Assembly: GCA_030706285.1 (NCBI GenBank)
Contig: JAUZOU010000132.1
Span: 1-7,825 of the forward strand
Direction of reading: 5' to 3'
Origin: Bacteroidota bacterium
GTDB taxonomy: Bacteria > Bacteroidota > Bacteroidia > Bacteroidales > UBA1402
Length of the DNA: 7,825 nucleotides
Position numbers and translations under genes: made by a program. Shown here in pieces: positions 6,321-7,825 of the stretch; the first letter of the stretch is position 1; each line of letters starts with the position of its first letter. The notes under the pieces were generated by a model, which saw nothing but the letters and a program-made list of their open reading frames with translations, had not been told where the DNA came from and searched no databases.

Positions 6321-6381
6321 AATCCGTGTCACTCGGATTGATCAAAATCAGTCAATCCAAGTCACTTGGATTTATTAAAAT
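6321..6381. repeat. Tandem 28-base near-repeats with 19-base dyads in the decarboxylase leader
   Basis: Unit 1 (6321-6348) and unit 2 (6354-6381) match at 23 of 28 positions and are separated by CAGTC, a 33-base period. Each begins with a dyad. Unit 2 has the perfect 19-base dyad AATCCAAGTCACTTGGATT (6354-6372; 8-bp arms around TCA). Unit 1 has AATCCGTGTCACTCGGATT (6321-6339), the same stem with one T-T mismatch. At one stem position a G-C pair in unit 1 is replaced by A-T in unit 2, so the symmetry is kept although the bases differ. Dyad centres are 33 bases apart, about three helical turns. The pair lies between the predicted transcription start near 6304 and the ATG at 6391. The dyads could be tandem operators for a dimeric regulator, or two hairpins in the mRNA leader. 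Confidence 0.7.
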
Positions 6382-6390
6382 TTGACAGCT

Positions 6391-7782
6391 ATGAAGAATA
6401 AATACATCCACCTGATCGAGCAGTCGTTTGAGTTTCCGAACGAGGAATTCAGCTTGATTGACAATGAACTCCAATGGTTCAACATTCCCTTGATGGACAT
6501 CATCAAACAATATGGTACGCCACTGAGAATCTTTTATTTACCAAAGATCGGCCAAAACATTCAACGATGCAGGCGCATGTTCAATGTAGCGATGGCAAAA
6601 GCCGAATATGATGGAGATTATCACTATTGTTACTGCACAAAAAGCTCCCATTTTTCCTTTGTTTTAGACGAAGTGTTGAAGCAAAATGTATCGCTGGAAA
6701 CATCATCCGCATTCGATATAAATCTTATTGACGCTTTATTCGAGAGCGGCAAAATAGATAAAACGAAATATATTATCTGCAACGGATTTAAACGGCCTCA
6801 ATACATTGAGAACATCCAACATCTTGTTAATGATGGATTTGAGAATACCATTCCCATTCTGGACAACAAATTCGAGCTGGATTTACTGATGAACGGCATC
6901 GAAAGGAAAACGAAAGTCGGCCTTCGTATTGCCTCAGAAGAAGAGCCTAAATTCGATTTTTATACCTCCCGCCTTGGCATCCGGTATAGCGATATCATCC
7001 CGTACTATCTGGAAAAGATAAATGGCAATCCGCTGGTTGAACTGAAAATGCTCCACTTTTTCATCAACACCGGCATTAAGGACACCGCATACTACTGGAA
7101 CGAATTGGTTAAAGCCGTGGGGTTGTACTGCGAACTAAAACAAATTTGCCCGCAGCTTGACACCATCAACATCGGCGGAGGCTTCCCGATCCAGGTACAG
7201 CTTGATTTCGACTACGATTACGAATACATGGCGGAGGAGATCATTTCCCAGATCAAGAGCATCTGCAAGCAGAACAATGTGAGAAAACCTGACATCTTTA
7301 CTGAATTCGGATCTTATACTGTTGGCGAAAGCGGTGCCATGCTTTATTCCATCATCAACCAGAAACAGCAGAATGACCGAGAGCTCTGGAACATGATTGA
7401 CAGTTCATTCATCACGACACTGCCAGACACCTGGGCCATCGACCAACGTTACATTCAGCTGGCCATCAACAACTGGGATTCAGAATATCAACGCGTCCAT
7501 CTTGGCGGACTCACCTGCGACAGCGAAGATTATTACAATTCGGAAGCAAACTCCAATGCCGTCTTCCTTCCGAAGATCATTCCGGATCAGGAACAATACA
7601 TCGGGTTCTTCCATTGCGGCGCTTATCAGGAGTCCCTGAGCGGTTACGGAGGCATCCAGCACTGTCTGATACCTGCGCCGAAAATGGTACTGATCGACCT
7701 GGATGAAAACGGAGAATACTATACGAAGCTTTTTGCAAAGGAGCAGAGCTACAAGTCGATGATGAAAATTCTCGGTTACTGA
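6391..7782 (+). CDS. Short SpeA-like PLP (fold III) decarboxylase, probable arginine decarboxylase
   Basis: A PLP enzyme of the alanine-racemase fold (LysA/ODC/SpeA superfamily), most likely decarboxylating arginine to agmatine for polyamine synthesis. The 463 residues have an N-terminal TIM-barrel (about 35-300) with the PLP lysine K84 in CTKSSHF, ETSSAFD at 103-109, H222 in LHFFINTG, the phosphate loop GGGFP at 262-266 and TEFGSYTVGESG at 304-315. The C-terminal beta domain (about 301-463) has TLPDTWAIDQ at 343-352, the substrate-side LTCDSED at 374-380 and GFFHCGAYQESL at 405-416. These last three resemble E. coli-type SpeA (LPDxWxIDQ, TCDSDG, GFFxxGAYQExL) more than LysA or ornithine decarboxylase. 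At 463 residues it is far shorter than classical SpeA (about 630-660) and probably lacks that enzyme's helical insertions. The substrate is therefore inferred. The start is ATG at 6391; the in-frame TTG at 6382 adds three residues. An agmatinase gene may follow beyond the window; that is from memory of related genomes. Confidence 0.82.
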   Translation: MKNKYIHLIEQSFEFPNEEFSLIDNELQWFNIPLMDIIKQYGTPLRIFYLPKIGQNIQRCRRMFNVAMAKAEYDGDYHYCYCTKSSHFSFVLDEVLKQNVSLETSSAFDINLIDALFESGKIDKTKYIICNGFKRPQYIENIQHLVNDGFENTIPILDNKFELDLLMNGIERKTKVGLRIASEEEPKFDFYTSRLGIRYSDIIPYYLEKINGNPLVELKMLHFFINTGIKDTAYYWNELVKAVGLYCELKQICPQLDTINIGGGFPIQVQLDFDYDYEYMAEEIISQIKSICKQNNVRKPDIFTEFGSYTVGESGAMLYSIINQKQQNDRELWNMIDSSFITTLPDTWAIDQRYIQLAINNWDSEYQRVHLGGLTCDSEDYYNSEANSNAVFLPKIIPDQEQYIGFFHCGAYQESLSGYGGIQHCLIPAPKMVLIDLDENGEYYTKLFAKEQSYKSMMKILGY

Positions 7783-7825
7783 GGATCAACTTGAAAACTT
7801 GTCGTGTTTACCCAAACAATAAATC
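7783..7825. other. Short non-coding end of window
   Basis: The last 43 bases follow the decarboxylase stop. I see no terminator hairpin and no recognisable gene start before the window ends. The decarboxylase transcript may therefore continue into a downstream gene that is not visible here. Confidence 0.4.

Noticed and set aside
6321..6381. Two-repeat CRISPR-like array
   Set aside because: Only two imperfect units with a 5-base separation. That is far shorter than a spacer, and there are no cas genes.

Overview
The window looks like chromosomal core-genome DNA from a Bacteroidota bacterium, most likely of the order Bacteroidales. Three things point there. The DnaA and the 855-residue B12-dependent ribonucleotide reductase have the sequence style I associate with Bacteroides and its relatives. 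Genes start without clear Shine-Dalgarno sequences. Several intergenic gaps carry the Bacteroidota -7 box TAnnTTTG. The genus cannot be fixed from what is visible. There is no sign of mobile elements, CRISPR, phage genes, rRNA or tRNA.

Layout from left to right. dnaA (38-1435, +) is complete and probably starts just after its promoter, which the window edge cuts. A short hairpin-containing gap separates it from a convergent FMN nitroreductase of the NfsA/Frp type (1507-2253, -). A 412-base AT-rich gap follows. It holds the nitroreductase promoter on the minus strand and a near-consensus promoter for nrdJ on the plus strand. nrdJ (2666-5233, +) encodes an adenosylcobalamin-dependent class II ribonucleotide reductase and ends in a strong terminator. 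A minimal bactofilin (5336-5683, -) faces it. Divergent from the bactofilin is folB, dihydroneopterin aldolase (5895-6245, +). Last is a short SpeA-like PLP decarboxylase, probably an arginine decarboxylase (6391-7782, +), with its own predicted promoter.

Functionally, DnaA (initiation of replication), NrdJ (dNTP supply) and FolB (folate, hence thymidylate and purines) all serve DNA synthesis. The decarboxylase probably begins polyamine synthesis from arginine, and the bactofilin is a cytoskeletal scaffold protein. Apart from gene order, nothing ties these genes into one operon; most appear to have their own promoters.

The clearest unexplained element is a pair of 28-base near-repeats in the leader of the decarboxylase gene (6321-6381). 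Each contains a 19-base dyad. The two dyads lie 33 bases apart and differ by a compensatory base-pair change. They look like either tandem operators or tandem RNA hairpins controlling this gene. I did not find a novel multi-gene system here.
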